Counted from the stretch's first letter, positions 1-13,790 are shown. The stretch is 64,000 nt of DNA from Cristatella mucedo (GCA_009760855.2 WPIO01000003.1:7836001-7900000); one strand, 5' to 3'. The notes: generated by a model from the sequence alone, not told the origin. A program made the numbers and translations.

Positions 1-125
1 GTCGAGTCTCTGCTGCTTGGTCCGGTTATTTTCACAGTTTATGCACTCCCTTTTGCCGATGTGGTCGCTAAGAAATTGTTTGCAGACAATGTTAAGGTCA
101 ATGTCCGAAAGTTATGTGAGTTAGA
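1..125 (+). mobile_element. CR1/L2-like LINE reverse transcriptase fragment
   Basis: The first bases translate to LLLGPVIFTVYALPFADVVA, matching the block between RT motifs B and C of the better copy at 43870-45170. Sequence then jumps to FADN with the tyrosine-containing part deleted. It is a short decayed relic inside the POLR3A intron that continues left of the window. Confidence 0.7.
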
Positions 126-440
126 TGATTTTTGATACCGTACCGATCAAATCTAAGGCTACCATCGAGGTTTTTTACCGCAATACTCAGCCTCTTGTTG
201 TATGGTCAAGTGTAGTGACAACGAATCTATTATGGCCAGTGACATGGCCGACTGGCTAGCTAAGTCTAAAGCAGGGGCTCACTGGCTGTAGCTCTGAAAT
301 TATCATTCTCCCTGCAGATGTCCTCAGAATAGCAATGTTAAGCCCTCAAATGTTCTGACGAGGCACTGTGCAATTTTACTGTGTGAACTACGGTTCCCCA
401 CTAGCTGCATTTAAAAATTAGACTTTCTGCCTTCTTGTAG

Positions 441-1789
441 TCATCGTGGTAAGAAACAGCGAGCTCCTCTGTGGCTCGATGGACAAAGGAACGCTAGGGT
501 CCGGATCAAAATCGACGGTTTTCTATGCAATACTGCGTAACTATGGTGAAAAGGCAGCAGCAGATGCTCTTAGCCGCCTTGCTCGGCTCGGCCCAGCATA
601 TCTAAGCCACCGTGGATTCTCGATTGGAATCGGCGATGTGACACCTGGTGCTGGTCTACTGAAAGCTAAACAGATGCTACTTGACGACGGGTTCGTGCTG
701 ACAATGTGCTGTATATACAATGATTCTGTCTTCCAGCATCTCGCATAGCTATTGTTCTGAAAACTTAAACTTTCGTGGTTGTAAGCTACGTTTTGTAGTT
801 CGTGTGTATGTGCTGGGGTTAATAAAAACTTGTCGAGGATCGTAAAATTGATTTGATACTCTATGTGAAGTCAATGAAACTCAGATAGAAGTGTTTGCTT
901 TGGCAGCTTCACCGTTGACGACAGATCAGACTAGTCCCCGAGTTTTGCTTTAGTAACAGATACGAGGGCCAAAGCCTAGAGTCCTGATTAAACAGAATTG
1001 CTGTTACCTAGACGTGATGTCATTTAACTCACTTGTACCAGCCTACCTATCCCACCTTGTTCTGCCAGCGTTCTCTCACACCACCTGCTCCTTGGCATCT
1101 AGTCTTCTTGCCGTCCTTCTCACTAGATTGAAATATTTGGTGATCAAGCCTTCAGTTCGTATGTAGTAAATTTCCGGAATTCTTTCGGCTGCGGTCACCA
1201 CCTGCAACGTTCTTCTTTCTTTCAAGTCTCAGCTGAAGTTGCATTTGTTCTAGTTAGTTTTCATTTGCCCCCCCCCCCCCCAGTGAACTTGTCTTACTTC
1301 TTGTGTTCATCTTGTCTTCTTGGGTGCCTTTCTTTTGTGCCTGTTCATGATTCAAAGCATGATACTAGCCAGAGGTCTTACTAACGGTTGCCCATGAGTC
1401 CCTTCATGTTTGTTGTAGCATGCTGGCCTAAGCATGATATGTGTTTGCTTTTACTGCTTGATACCATGCATGTCACCAAATCCTGGGTATTGATTATCTC
1501 GAATTGAGTTTTGAAACGTCTATATAGAAATTAAATTCTCTTGTGGCGATATACCAACAACTTATTAACCCAGGGTTATGATGTTTGCTTTTCATGACCA
1601 ATGTCGTGGGTTTAAGTCCTTCACTTGGCGATCTTTTATTGCCCACTGAAAGAGGCGGTAACAGCCGGTATGGTTCTTCTACCTTTATAAAAATGTGGCT
1701 GTTAAATCAGCTAATATATATATATATATATAGAAGCTGATTTAACAGCCACATTTATATATACAATATATATTGTATATAATTTATTG

Positions 1790-1860
<71 letters not shown>

Positions 1861-4800
1861 GTCACACCGAATTACGACGGTTCTACTTACGAAAATCCGG
1901 AGATACGAACTCGGCCAGTCACGAAAAAAAATGAAAATCGAAAAGTATCCAAGAAACCTTTCAAAAATCTGCACGAGGTCAGTAGATTTGACAATGACCT
2001 AGTTGCTGGTAGGCGAGTGCAGCTACATGGGCAGCTGCACTGGACGATTTATTGTTGCCACTAAATTTCTTTAGTCGAGTGATGATGCAGACTTGAATCG
2101 TACTTGCCATATGGCTGTGGACACTCTCGGGTAGACTCAAAGTAGCTGCATAGCCCACTGGCTTGAGCTTCACCCCTGGTCATCTCTTATTTTTTGGGAG
2201 CAGAACCGTAGCATAGCTCGATGGTGATGCAACTGTACCGACTGTAGCTTGCTGTAGCGACTCTGCTGTAGCTTGCTGGTGAACGACCTGCTTTCACTCT
2301 TAAGTGTGAAGATCTGCTGGTCCTTCCTCCTATGCACAATCAACTCGCCCAACTATGTATGAATACTCTATTTAGGGAGTGGCTCTGCATCCCGATGCCA
2401 TTCTATTGCTCTATCCTTCTAAAGGTGCCGTGCCCCTAGTGTAGTAGTACTCTACAGCTGAACGTTTCTTCTACGTTTTCTCGTTGGTTTTTGTGTAGCC
2501 ATACTTTCATATGACCAATCGTGCTCTGCCCTGCAGATTTCCCTAAAAGCAGATTATAGAAAGTCATAAGCATGCAATTGAGTGTGCACTTGCATTCGTG
2601 TGTTTGTGTGTATACTTTTTGCAATTTATGGATCCCTTGCATGTGCTTTCACTTGCCATGTCGGTATGCACTTGCATCAACCCATTCGTAGTACAAAAAG
2701 CACTGAGTGCACAGTGCCACTGCCCCTGGTTTTCGGTCAGTACGTTCGGTTGCATAAGGGATCTGTCGACCGACCACGGGGTCTGCCACTTGCAGATGAC
2801 TGGCAAGCTCATGCCAATTGTATGCCTGATGCTTTAGGGCATGCTTTCGCTTTCTTCCTTTCGCCAGGTACTCCAAGTGTAACGACTACATTCGTCAACT
2901 GGAGCAAGGCAAGCTGCAGGCACAGGCCGGCTGTACGAACGAAGAGACATTAGAAGCCGTGATCCTTCGTGAGCTGTCCGTCATCCGTGACCATGCTGGA
3001 AATGCCTGCCTTCGCGAGCTGCACCGTACCAACAGCCCACTCATAATGGCCGTGTGTGGCTCGAAAGGCTCATTCATCAATATCTCACAGATGATTGCTT
3101 GTGTCGGGCAGCAGGCCCTCAATGGCCACCGAGTGCCTAATGGTTTCGATGACCGCTCCCTGCCTCACTTCAAGCGACACTGTGAGTGCCAGCTTATGCA
3201 CTAGTTCCGTGATATCTTGTATCTTCAGTCGTTGCTCTCACGCAAGTTATGCTCTGTCGTTAGATTGACCGTTTCCCCACTGACAAAAACAAGCTATGTC
3301 CTGATAATACTGATAGGATTAGCTGACACTTTTCGTATTCGTTGTTGTGATCGTGGGCATGTTTAGAATGGTTGTGCCCATTGTAGTCAGTGGTGCACTC
3401 CTGAGCTGAAAGTTTGCGTCTGCTTTACAGTCAGGTCTTATTAGCTTAGCGCCTAACCGTGCAGTCTGTCGTAGCCAGCAGCCTCTGCTGACATTTGACC
3501 TCATTCCTTCACAGCTCGGTTCTCTACCACCTGCTTGTCTGCTGCTCCGGCCCAGGTCCAGCCTCAGTCAAACACTTGTCATCATGGTGTGCTATCTTAC
3601 TCCAACTGCGATCCAAATTCTCCTGTATACTGCCGCATTTGCTGCGACATCTATGTGTTAATAGCCCAGCCTTGGTCATTCTTGCAGCTAAGACTCCGTC
3701 AGCAAAAGGATTTGTCTCCAACAGTTTTTACTCCGGACTGACGCCGACCGAATTCATTTTCCACACCATGGCTGGAAGGGAAGGCTTAGTAGACACTGCC
3801 GTCAAAACTGCCGAGACCGGCTACATGCAGCGCCGTCTTGTCAAGGTGGGCTCGGTGTTCCTGCGTGTGCGAAATCGCGAAACGCTGATGGTTGCAGAGC
3901 TGTTGCGGCGGTGAGCAGCGTCAGTGCGGTTGTGCTCGCTTTTTTCAGTCGCTAGAGGACCTTGTGTGCCACTATGATACCACCGTGCGGACCTCTATGA
4001 ACGAGATAGTTCAGTTTATTTACGGTGGAGATGGCCTCGATCCTGTCGCTATGGAGGCTCCTGACAAGCCGGTGGATTTCAAGTGCCTGTTTGAGCATGT
4101 CAAAGCTGCGACGGCATTTATGGATGCATCGGCAGGTGCTACCCGATTACCGTCGCTGTCGGGCCCAGGACTGGTAAAGCTTGTCGATTCTGTTATTAAT
4201 TCTGAGGACTACCAGAAAGCTTGCAACGATGTCTTCTGCGATGAGCTCAAGTAAGCATTTTCAACGGTAGGGCTGACAGCTAGTGTATGCCGTGGAGATT
4301 ATGCTGTTTACGCCCCAGATGCAAGAGGCTCTCAGCAACCCAGTCCCTTCTGGAGTTTGCCTTTGCTTTCTTGATAATCCGGGTCGACGTTATTTTCTTC
4401 ACAGTTGCTGTGTGTGTGGGTGTGCACGTATTCGCTAGCACATGTGCTGCTAGATGTGCTATGAGTCCTGCTTTTGGCTGGTGTCGCTGAGCTGTTTTAC
4501 ACCGTGTAATTTGGTGAGGGCCTTAAATTGCTGTCTTCCAATTGTGATGTAGGTTTGTCCAGACAGCGTGTATTACCTAATGCACTCCGTGTTACTTGAT
4601 GCAGTGATGAGTCTGTATAGGTGTGCTGTTCTTGTCTAGCAACAGACTAAATTATTTTGCAGTTTGTGCATGCTATCAGCAAGGAACCTTTCAATCATTT
4701 ATAGAAAGCATCTATGGTTTTTGAGGGGTTGTCCTATAGATGCAGTGCTGGCCATTATTTCGACTGGCCCGTTTCGATCTGTCCCAATCATAGATTTGGC

Positions 4801-7800
4801 TATTTCGTAATGCTTGCTGTCTTTTCCGAAACATGACTTGCCTCATGCACCCTTTTACTGTGTCGATGATAGGAAGTTCCTGTCTGAGGAGGCAAAGAAG
4901 TTGAGCAACGTGCAACGGCGCTTTGGTGTCGAAGAGCATCCAGAAACTGCACCCCGGGTGCTCTACGAGCTCGGGCGTGTGACGAGTTTGCAGACCGCAG
5001 CATTCCTTGACTTGTGCCGAAGCAGATTCACGGGTGCCCGCATTGAGCCGGGCACCGCAGCCGGTGCCGTGTGTGCCCAGAGCATAGGCGAGCCAGGCAC
5101 GCAGATGACACTCAAGACGTTCCACTTCGCCGGTGTCGCTTCGATGAACGTCACCCTCGGTGTGCCTCGAATCAAAGAAATTATCAACGCTGCTCGGTCG
5201 ATCAGCACTCCAATTATCACCGCATTTCTGTGCGATGAGAGCGACCCTGAAGCGGCTAGGGTAGTGAAAGGTCGCATCGAAAAGACATTGTTGGGCCAGG
5301 TGTCAGAGTACATCGAAGAAGTCTTTCTTCCCGACGACTGCTTTCTTTTGATTAAGCTTGATCTTGAGAGGATTCGTCTCCTTAAGCTGGAAGTCAACGT
5401 GTCCTCAATTGTCAACTCCATTCTGGCTGCACCAAAGCTCAAAGTCAAACGGCAGGTCAGTACGTGTGCCTTTGTATTTGTGCCATTCGTGTTTCTTTTT
5501 CGGGAGTTTTTTGCACCCCCAAGATTTTGTTTGCTTAGCGATCTGGCCTCGGGTACTCTTTAGGCTTCCGTTCTATATTTGGTTGTTGGTCCTTTGACCA
5601 TTGGGGTATTGAGAAATTCGAGGCAGTCATCTCAAGTAACAGGCATCCTTAATTAAAATTGCATCTAGTAATGCAAGAAGCATGTATGGCACATGCTGTG
5701 CTTGTGTATTGCTACTGCTTACTTGTAAGTCACACAAAAGAAAGCCTGGTTTCTGCTACACAACCAGAGAGTAATCAAACGACTGTCAATGATGAAGATT
5801 TGCTTCATTATTCCACTTAACATGTCCCCATCCCTATTTGGCAGTGAGCATCAATTCATTGCTTGCAAATACCTGCTTATTCAGAGATAAAGCTGTGCCT
5901 GGTTTATATTTTTCTTTCCTTTCGATTTTGCAGCTTTTCGTGTCCATCTTGTCTTTTGGGTGGAGCTTATTTTTCAACAGAAGAGATGTGACCCTGCCCT
6001 CTAACTTTATTTCAGCATAGGAAATTTTTAGGGAAATGTTGTTACAATTGACAAATATTTAGAGTTAGCTTAACGATGACAAAGATTGTTACAGTCAAAC
6101 CTCTAATTTCCATAGGACTTCACATAGTTTCAATAACTAAGATGACAAAATGAAACCCTAGAAATCTCGGAAGCAGTAGTTGCATATATTATTAGATACT
6201 TGCTGTGCTCACCAATAATTAATGTAATTTATTTCATCTTGTCGCACGTATTGTATGAAAATTATTGAATCAGTAGCCATACCTTTTTACTTATTTTGGT
6301 TTTTGTGTTAGTGTGTAGAGTTTTATCTCCTTAATGACACCGGAATTGAGTTGAGTGTGTTAAGATCATAATTGAGAGTGCGTAAGCCAGCCTACAACAG
6401 TACCTCGCCTAGATGTTGTTGTCTGCCGGTACTAGGCTGGGGAGGCTCTCCCGACCTTGACTGACCAATCGAGGTGCAGCGTTCCTGCTGCTGGCGCTAG
6501 CAACGGCGTTGACCAATCAGAGCGCAGCGTTCCTGGGCGAAGACGACAGGAAGCTCCGTTAGCATTAACGTCTGGAGTGATGAGTTGTTGATTAAACGTT
6601 GTCAAGCTCGGTTGTGTTCCGAGTGCTCCAAGTCGTTTGCTGTTTAGCAATACCCACACACACATGCTCACAACAAGTGGGAGTAAGCTGCCTGCGATGC
6701 AAATGACTCTCGGTTTTTCCTAAAGCATCACTCATACTGGTTTTTCCTAAAGCAGCACTCATACTGAACATCATTCACCAGCTGTTATAATCACTGATGG
6801 CAAGGTTTTGGCAAGAACAAGAATCTAAGTCAGAGATACTCAGTGTTATCAAACTAAAGTTGAACAGACACGTGGAGAATGTCAGCTGCTAAAATATAAA
6901 TATAAAAAAAAGAATAAAGGGCACAATCAGCAACTCTGAAGGCAAAGGACTGCTTTTGTATCTCAGGTTTAATGATCTACTTGAGGTTTTCTTCATGCTA
7001 ATAATTTAATTGTGATGGTAATTCAGGAAGAAAGTGCCTTCTTGTTCGATAGCAAGAGCATACTCAAGAATAACAGCTAAAGAGACAAACCTAGCAGGGA
7101 GAACTTATCGCCAAGTGAACAAATAATTATGAACTTATTTCATCTGACTCTGAGAGCTATTTATCAGTCGAAGATGGATAAGGTTAGGATATTGGTTTTG
7201 AGAGTGAAGAGATTGAGAATCTGTATGCTGTAGGGTATGGCAAATTTAAAACGCCTACACAGAGAAATGAGTAGGTGAACTATTGTTGCAAGGGGGCAGC
7301 AGCTGTGGCCAGAATGAAGATGTCCGATTGCTAGGCAGCATTTCCTATGGCAGAAAGGGTTAAGAGTCTGGGCCACAATATTATGACTGCTCTAGATTGA
7401 GATTCAATTAGTAGATTTAGAGCAGGAATCTGATGTTAGTGGGTGAGTCTAGTTTTCTTGCTTTAGTGTTGGAACAATCAACTTTCGTACTGGTCTACTT
7501 ATGGATTTATTCGGCTCTGTATATTTGTAGCAATGGTTGCTGTCCGGGTATTTAGGTATGGGGCAGCTTGTGGTCGTTGCACTTCTTTCGTACCACAAGC
7601 ATACCTGTTCGACAGGGTGATATTTTCTGCTGGCACAACTTCCAGCAGGCAGCTGGCTAGACACTTTGGATAGATGCCCGAGCAAGAGAATTAAAAAAGG
7701 CCCAACCGGCATGGTCGGGGTGGCTGTGTCCACCGTCCAGCTGCATTGGTGCCACGATGTGCCAGGCCCGCTGCTTTCCCGTATGCTGCTGTGCCGTTTG

Positions 7801-8378
7801 CAGTGGATGAATGGCTTGTCAGTCACACTTGTTTGGTCAAGCCTCTGAGTAAAGACCCACTCACCAAAGCGTCTTTAGGATCTTTTCTCTCGGCGGATGC
7901 CACTATTTACTGAGGAGGAGCTGCGGTTTTCTCCATGCCCTGGGGGATGAGATGGGTGTTACTTTGACCTCCCCACCCTTCATTCGGCCCCCTGTTGCAT
8001 TCCAGCTGTTGTGTATGGCACTTCGGAGCACTTCTGCTGCTCTTCGACTAGCCCTTCAGCTCCGAATTTAGCCCCCTGTACAGATTTGCAAACTTTTTCC
8101 GTAATGTTTACCTCTACCCTGGTGTATATCAAACCTCTTGGTCCATAAGGTCGACAAGCTAACTGTAAAAGCAATGTCTGAGTCTAATGATCATGAAAAA
8201 TGTTGCAGAGAAGGCAGTGGCCAATGATCATGACTGCTATAGATATCTCAGTAGACATTCAGATTAGCAAAACATTTGCTCCAGATTGTGGGTATTCACT
8301 GATACAGTTTCAAGTGACGATTAAAAAGGCTATTGTAACCACTGCTCACCAGCATATGCATCGGGACAGTAAAAAACA

Positions 8379-8418
<40 letters not shown>

Positions 8419-11400
8419 TGTTTTTTGTAGAGGGAGAGATAGATAGATAGATGGATAGATGGATGGATGGATAGATGGATAGATGGATAGAGCAAGCTAC
8501 AAATGTTCACATTTACAGTAATCGGTTATTACAGCATATTGTTATATTTAGACATATATTAATGTGTATGTGTACTAATATATGTAATAGCTGATTGCAG
8601 TAAATCTGAACATTTGTTGCTTGCCCTATCTATTTATCTGTTTATTCTATCTAACTAAAAAAGTATATAAATATAATTCATTTGTATAGTGCCCTAAGAT
8701 TCAGGCACTTCACATATTCCTCGAGGCTCCAACCCACGACCTCGGCCAGACATATTCTATCTATCTGCAAAAGGGTCTTAGTTAGTGGCTATCACTCAGG
8801 TTTGCAGTGGGAAACAAAAGGATGGCCTGCTTGTGAAGACTCGACCTGGATCTGGAAGTGAATGTACCTTACCCCTAGTCCCTCTCTGCCCTCTGGGTAA
8901 GGTACTCGCATTTAACGACCTAGGTCGCTAATCGAGTCCTGCCTCTTGCAATTAAAACGAAAGTCTTATAATGGTTCATTGCTTATAGACAGTTCCGGAT
9001 TAGCAAGGAATGCATGCAAGAATGTTTGCCCTTGATGTCGCACAAAATGAGGCTGCAAAGCAAGTGATGCTTCAAACTTAGCTTCGTACCCAGATGGGAT
9101 GACGGTGCAGTTGTAGTTCTTGAAACAGCCGCTGCTGCTGTTTCCTTGTAGAACATCGACGTACATGGTGATGCTATCATATGCATTAAACCAGTGGAGA
9201 CTCCGAGAAGCTCTATGTACTATGTCCTGCAGCAGCTGAAGGAAGGTGTTCCTAATATTGTAATTAAGGTAACAAATCATAGTATTGTGACTCGGCCTAA
9301 TTATTTCCTTGTTCTTGCGTGCTTTGTGTTGACCCTGAAATCCACATTGAACATTTCCATTTTAGGGAGTGCAATCGGTTTCTCGCGCTGTGATCCATGC
9401 TGATGACAAGCGTGGAAACAAGTACGAGTTGCTCGTTGAGGGGGACAATCTGCGAGATGTAATGGCGACCCAGGGTGTCAATGCACGCAGTACGTGGTCT
9501 AATAACACCTATGAGGTGGAAAAGACCCTTGGTATCGAAGCAGCACGGTGAGTAGCATTGGCCTTAGCACTAATATTATCCAACATGTAAAGTCAGCCAT
9601 GCTGCTCTTCACTCTCTCGTCGTCCATCCGAGGCGTACCGTTACACTTTACCGTGCACCTTGCAGCAAAACTATTATTAACGAAGTCGTGAAGACCATGG
9701 CAATACACGGTATGAGCATAGACGTTAGGCACGTCATGCTTCTGGCTGATCTGATGACCTTTAAAGGTGAAGTCCTGGGCATAACTCGGTTTGGCCTTGC
9801 CAAGATGAAAGAAAGTGCACTCATGCTTGCTTCGGTAAGTTTGCAGTAGCCACATCCATAACCTGCGGCTACAGACTATGCTTAGCCTTCTCGGCTGCTC
9901 TAGCTGCAAGTGAGGGCAAACTTTTGTAGTTCGAAAGGACCTCAGACCATCTCTACGAAGCAGCTTACTTCGGTCAGAAGGATATTATATGTGGTAAGTG
10001 TGTGCACTTGCTACTGTCAATTGTTCTTTGTAATATATTAAAGCTAGCTGTCGAAAGTTGTAAGTCGAAAGTTGCATCACTTTTACTTTGTTACGGTTTG
10101 CTACAAGCAATGCCCACCAGGTAGTTGACCGAGCAGGGGGACTCCGGTGTAATAGAATCGGTGTGTGCAAAACTGACAGAAGAATGGCATAGCTTCGGGA
10201 CCACCTGCATTATTGAGGCTCGGGTGTTATACAGCATGTTCTTCTGCCGCGATCAAGCAGAAAGAAGTAAATGGACAGATCAACTTGGACTCAAATGCAC
10301 AAGCTCTGTCTGGTTTCGTTACAGGCATGTTTTCGTGTAATTGAGAAGCTAATAGCCCGGGCTTGTTGAAATGTCCCGTAGAACTCTCACTTGTGTTGGT
10401 TGACTAAGCGTAACTGCCAAAGTAATCGAATAGCTGAAGCTCGAAGCAGCAGCCATTGAAAATGCACCGAGGATAAAAGACAACTACAGCCTTTGATGCA
10501 GTTTACTGGTCTGCATCTTGGTAGATAATATAAAAAGTTTGTTGTAAACCTACTTTTGAATGTATCCATTGGGAAATGGCTGGAAGAGCTGGATGTACAA
10601 GGGGCAACGAGTTATTTAAATTAATGAGACTTTGCAGAGTCGGACAGGTCCAACACAAGAGTCTTCAGGCACCAGTGGATCTTAGTTGATTGAAATCCAT
10701 AAGGTTGCTAATATTCTGAATATGGGCAGATGGACCGTGGTATGTGGCTGTGGATCAGCTTAGTAAACTGTATGCAATGGAAATTCCATACTGCTAGAAA
10801 TAGAAATTTTGCTCGTTTGGTCAGTGATCCCTTACATTTTTGTTGCCAATCCCTGAGTCTAATTTGCTATTTATGAGTATACATGATAATGTGTGTGATA
10901 GGCGTGTGGCTAGTAACGAGAGGGTTGGCTAAGTGGAAGACCGACCTTGTCAGCTACTGAGAAATCATGGCCATTTTAAGATCTGGTTTTGTTCGATGAG
11001 TTGGAAGTCCATGGGGCCACCCCTCAATATGCCAAAGTGGAGCAGCCTACTAGGATGTCGTTGACTTGCATATCGACTAAATGGCCATAATGATATGATA
11101 CAATTTGAGGATTTATTTAAAATGGGCACTTCCAAACGAGCACCTTTATCATACACAGCCCATGCAATCTAGACGGTTTGGTTATTTACCATCTATAACC
11201 TCACACTATTTCTACCTATTTGACCAGAAGTGCAGGCGTACCGAGCTAAAACAGTTTTGTCCCTCCCCCTCCCTGATGAATGGCCCATCTGAATCCTAAG
11301 AACTGGTATAGCCAGATCAATTTTTAGAAATCGTAGTTCATCTTTAATTTTTGTCAGGGCTTTCAGAGAATTGCCGAGCCGTGGCCTCTCCTACTTGCAC

Positions 11401-12474
11401 GTCTCGATGTGTATCATTTTAATGTTTACTCAGAGCTACTGCTTGCTACATGCGAATCTCGTTAATTTACCTTTTTGAAGCTGGCTGGGTGCAGGGGCAG
11501 CCACCTTTGGTGGGGCATGCTGGGCCCTACTGGACCTGATATAGATGGATGGGTGCCTTTCATGATTAAGCAATTTTGGCCTGTGCACAGTTCTTCCGAA
11601 GCTTGATTTGGAAGTGTCGGTTACCAGGCTGCCCAGCAGCTGTAGAGCGGCCGCCATAGGATTCGAACTGACTAACTACACAGCTTCCTTTGCAGCAAAT
11701 GTAAGGTGCGTAGAAAGTGATTGGGGTCTCTGAGGATGCTATAACAAATGTATTATTATTATTATTATTATTATTAGTATAGCCTCCCGATACGGTAGCC
11801 GTGCCGGAGTCGATATTTCTGGAATTTAAGGGGTGGAGCTCCATACCGATTTCTGATATTCACCCATCCACCGGCAAGTTGCTTCGGACTGACAAGCAGG
11901 AGAGTTATCAGGTATTCGAGTAGTTAGGCATGGCATGCACCTTTGCCATATACCTGTTCACAGCAAAGTATTCTGGGGTATGCCACCAGGCAATGGTCTG
12001 TGGACATTGCTGTTGCCCACTGGATTCAGACTTGCTCCGAGCTTTATAGCAGGGGTGGTAGGAGTGCCCTCACGATTTTGTTACCAATCTGGACAACTAA
12101 GCAAATATGTTTTGCGTAATGGATACACTGGATCTTATCACACGATGCTGCTACTCATTGTTGCTCCTCTATAGTATCCGGCATTAGTAATCTGTGCCCA
12201 CTCGAGTGTCAGACTTTTGCCATGTCGAGCGGCAGCATGGGTGTGCTTCCCTTTTTTGAGTGATTCTCGAATGCTGCTACTACACTGAGAGGTGTGCTCG
12301 TCCATTCTAGGCGTCAGCGAGTGCATCATTATGGGAATCCCGATGAAAATCGGTACGGGTTTGTTCAAGTTGCTGCAGAAAGTGGATTCCGTCGAACCAC
12401 GACTGCGTCCAACACTGTTCAACAATCCAGAATTTCATCTACCAGTTGCTATACGACCCGAGATGATGACTTGA
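441..12474 (+). CDS. POLR3A: DNA-directed RNA polymerase III subunit RPC1 (largest subunit), 3' part of gene, 10 exons
   Basis: Largest catalytic subunit of nuclear RNA polymerase III, which makes tRNA, 5S rRNA and other small RNAs. Exons read as 441-690, 2868-3181, 3688-3845, 3949-4250, 4873-5455, 9152-9268, 9366-9547, 9666-9834, 9930-9993 and 12311-12474 (TGA at 12472). All junctions are GT-AG and phases agree, giving 766 residues. The family is about 1390 residues long, so roughly the first 620, including the NADFDGD active-site motif, lie outside the window. Visible landmarks: [11 protein letters not shown] (exon 1), [19 protein letters not shown] (exon 2), the bridge-helix segment [20 protein letters not shown] (exon 3), YGGDGLDP (exon 4), the trigger-loop region [19 protein letters not shown] (exon 5), [16 protein letters not shown] (exon 7) and the C-terminal [14 protein letters not shown] (exon 10). 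The match to animal RPC1 is near collinear with no frame breaks, so the gene looks functional. An ATTAAA at 12547 may be its polyadenylation signal. Introns of 2.2, 3.7 and 2.3 kb carry LINE and SINE debris. Confidence 0.96.
1020..1300 (+). mobile_element. Decayed 3' part of LINE ORF2
   Basis: Nucleotide and translated similarity ([13 protein letters not shown], then a CTTGATCACC-like stretch and GAATTCTTTCGGC) correspond to the SLAPAYLSGLLPHQ and AWNSL segment of the LINE at 43870-45170. Several frame breaks are present. A poly-C run at 1269-1281 follows. It lies in a POLR3A intron. Confidence 0.55.
1565..1714 (+). mobile_element. SINE family A copy, diverged
   Basis: Head with gtcgtgggtttaagtccttc, body attgcccactgaaagaggcg and gtaacagccggtatggttct, and 3' end gtggctgttaaatcagctaa running into (TA)n. 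It lies in a POLR3A intron. Confidence 0.65.
1716..1858. repeat. (TA)n microsatellite and inverted repeat
   Basis: Two TA runs (1716-1731 and about 1791-1857). Flanking the first is a near-perfect inverted repeat, aatgtggctgttaaatcagc against gctgatttaacagccacatt. It lies in a POLR3A intron. Confidence 0.85.
4873..5455 (+). CDS. POLR3A: POLR3A exon with trigger loop and conserved region G start
   Basis: This is the longest exon of the RPC1 gene visible here (583 bp, enters in phase 2 after a TAG acceptor, leaves in phase 0 at a gtcagt donor). It encodes the [14 protein letters not shown] block and the mobile trigger loop that closes over the incoming nucleotide, followed by [11 protein letters not shown] and the jaw-side segment [20 protein letters not shown]. 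These blocks are nearly invariant in Pol III largest subunits. They distinguish the gene from the Pol I and Pol II paralogues, as does the downstream C-terminus that ends without a heptad-repeat tail. Confidence 0.95.
8372..8420. repeat. (TA)n palindrome with CAGGC arms
   Basis: aaaaaacaggca, then (TA)n, then tgcctgtttttt: a self-complementary hairpin-forming unit, immediately followed by GATA-type repeats (8436-8490). Confidence 0.85.
8655..8755 (-). mobile_element. SINE family B copy
   Basis: Complement reads tail (aattcatttgtatagtgccc) then head (tccaacccacgacctcggcc). It sits in the large POLR3A intron 5456-9151. Confidence 0.55.
11690..11777 (+). repeat. LINE/SINE shared 3' tail with (ATT)n
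   Basis: Reads aaatgtaaggtgcgtagaaagtgatt, then ggtctctgagga and (ATT)n. This is the same module that ends the LINE at 45170. It is a solo tail in a POLR3A intron. Confidence 0.7.
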
Positions 12475-13675
12475 CAGCATCGTCCTTCACTATCAAGGAC
12501 AGACCTGCAGTGACACTATTGAGCTTCTTTGCATGGGGCGCCTGCGATTAAACTCACTGCAGCTGGGTGTTGTATCATTTTACAGAGCACCATTGACATC
12601 TACGTCAAGTCGGCAGTAAAATTGTTAAACGAACAGAATATGTTGAACAGATATGTTCTGACTCGTGTGCAGAATCGTGTATTTCTCCGCAAGCTTGAGT
12701 ATGCGTAACGTTGTTTCCACCGATGCAGATTCGGTGGTCGCCGAGCCCTTTTTCTCGGGATTCCTGTGTGCTTCTCTCAACTCGTGGTTATCATTTATCG
12801 TACCTTGGACGGGCACACCGTAACTGTAAAATACCGAGGGTTGCAAGTGTGAGATGGTGTAAGGAAGCATGGCCATCGCCCATGGTAACTGTGGGCACCA
12901 TGACTGTATGTGCTCCTATGGAGCCAATTAACTGGCAAGTCCAAGCACGATCCTGTTCTGCGAACAGATCTACATTGGATTGTCGATGTCTTTTCGGAAT
13001 TTTGATTATAGCTCAAAACTTATTCACGGATTTGTTTTGTATATATATCAAGCAAATACTGTGCACGATTCAACCGTGGATTTGCTTGTCCTTATTATAT
13101 CTGTTAGTCGCATGTGATCTGCCTGTAGAAGGCACGTATGAGCAATGCTCAGCCCATATTGAACAATGCTGAAATGGTGGTGCTATTTTGTCATTGCCTC
13201 ACCTTGCTACATTAGTCTGATGCTTTACAGCCACCGTGCTAAAGGTAGCGAACACGACTGCCTCTATAGCCGTACTGACCACTAGTCCTCACTGATGCAG
13301 GCATTCACCTGTAGCCTTATCCTGTGGTAAAACACTAGTGCTTGTGGATTTCTTCAATTATGCCGCCTTAGAGGACCCATGCGGTTGTATCTTTCTTTGC
13401 AGTTAACTAGTTGCCCTCGCCAAGGAGTGAAACCTTAGCACCAAGTTACGGCCGAATTGTTTTCTTTCACTTTTCGAAATCACTCCGATCCCGCAAAAAA
13501 GTCCTGCATTTCAAAGGTTCTCGTGTCTAACATAGTCATGGCTCAAAAAGGAAAGCATGCATCATCGTGGAGGTATGCTCTCCGAAATGTGGAAATTATA
13601 CATGCTACTCAGTAGCTGTACGACTCAGACGTAGGTGGCATCACTACGTCTGCTCAATTAGGATACAAAATCATA

Positions 13676-13790
13676 TCGATAAATAATTCATTAGTATTAT
13701 AGTATTGTAATCTGTCTGGGCACTTTACATATGCCACAGGGTACGAGCCCACGATTCAGGTCGAGCTAACACCTTACCCCTGGATAGCCT
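13676..13790 (-). mobile_element. SINE family B copy
   Basis: Complement of tail (gggcactttacatatgccac) and head (gtacgagcccacgattcagg), preceded by an ATT-like end (attagtattatagtatt). It lies between POLR3A and UROD. Confidence 0.5.
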
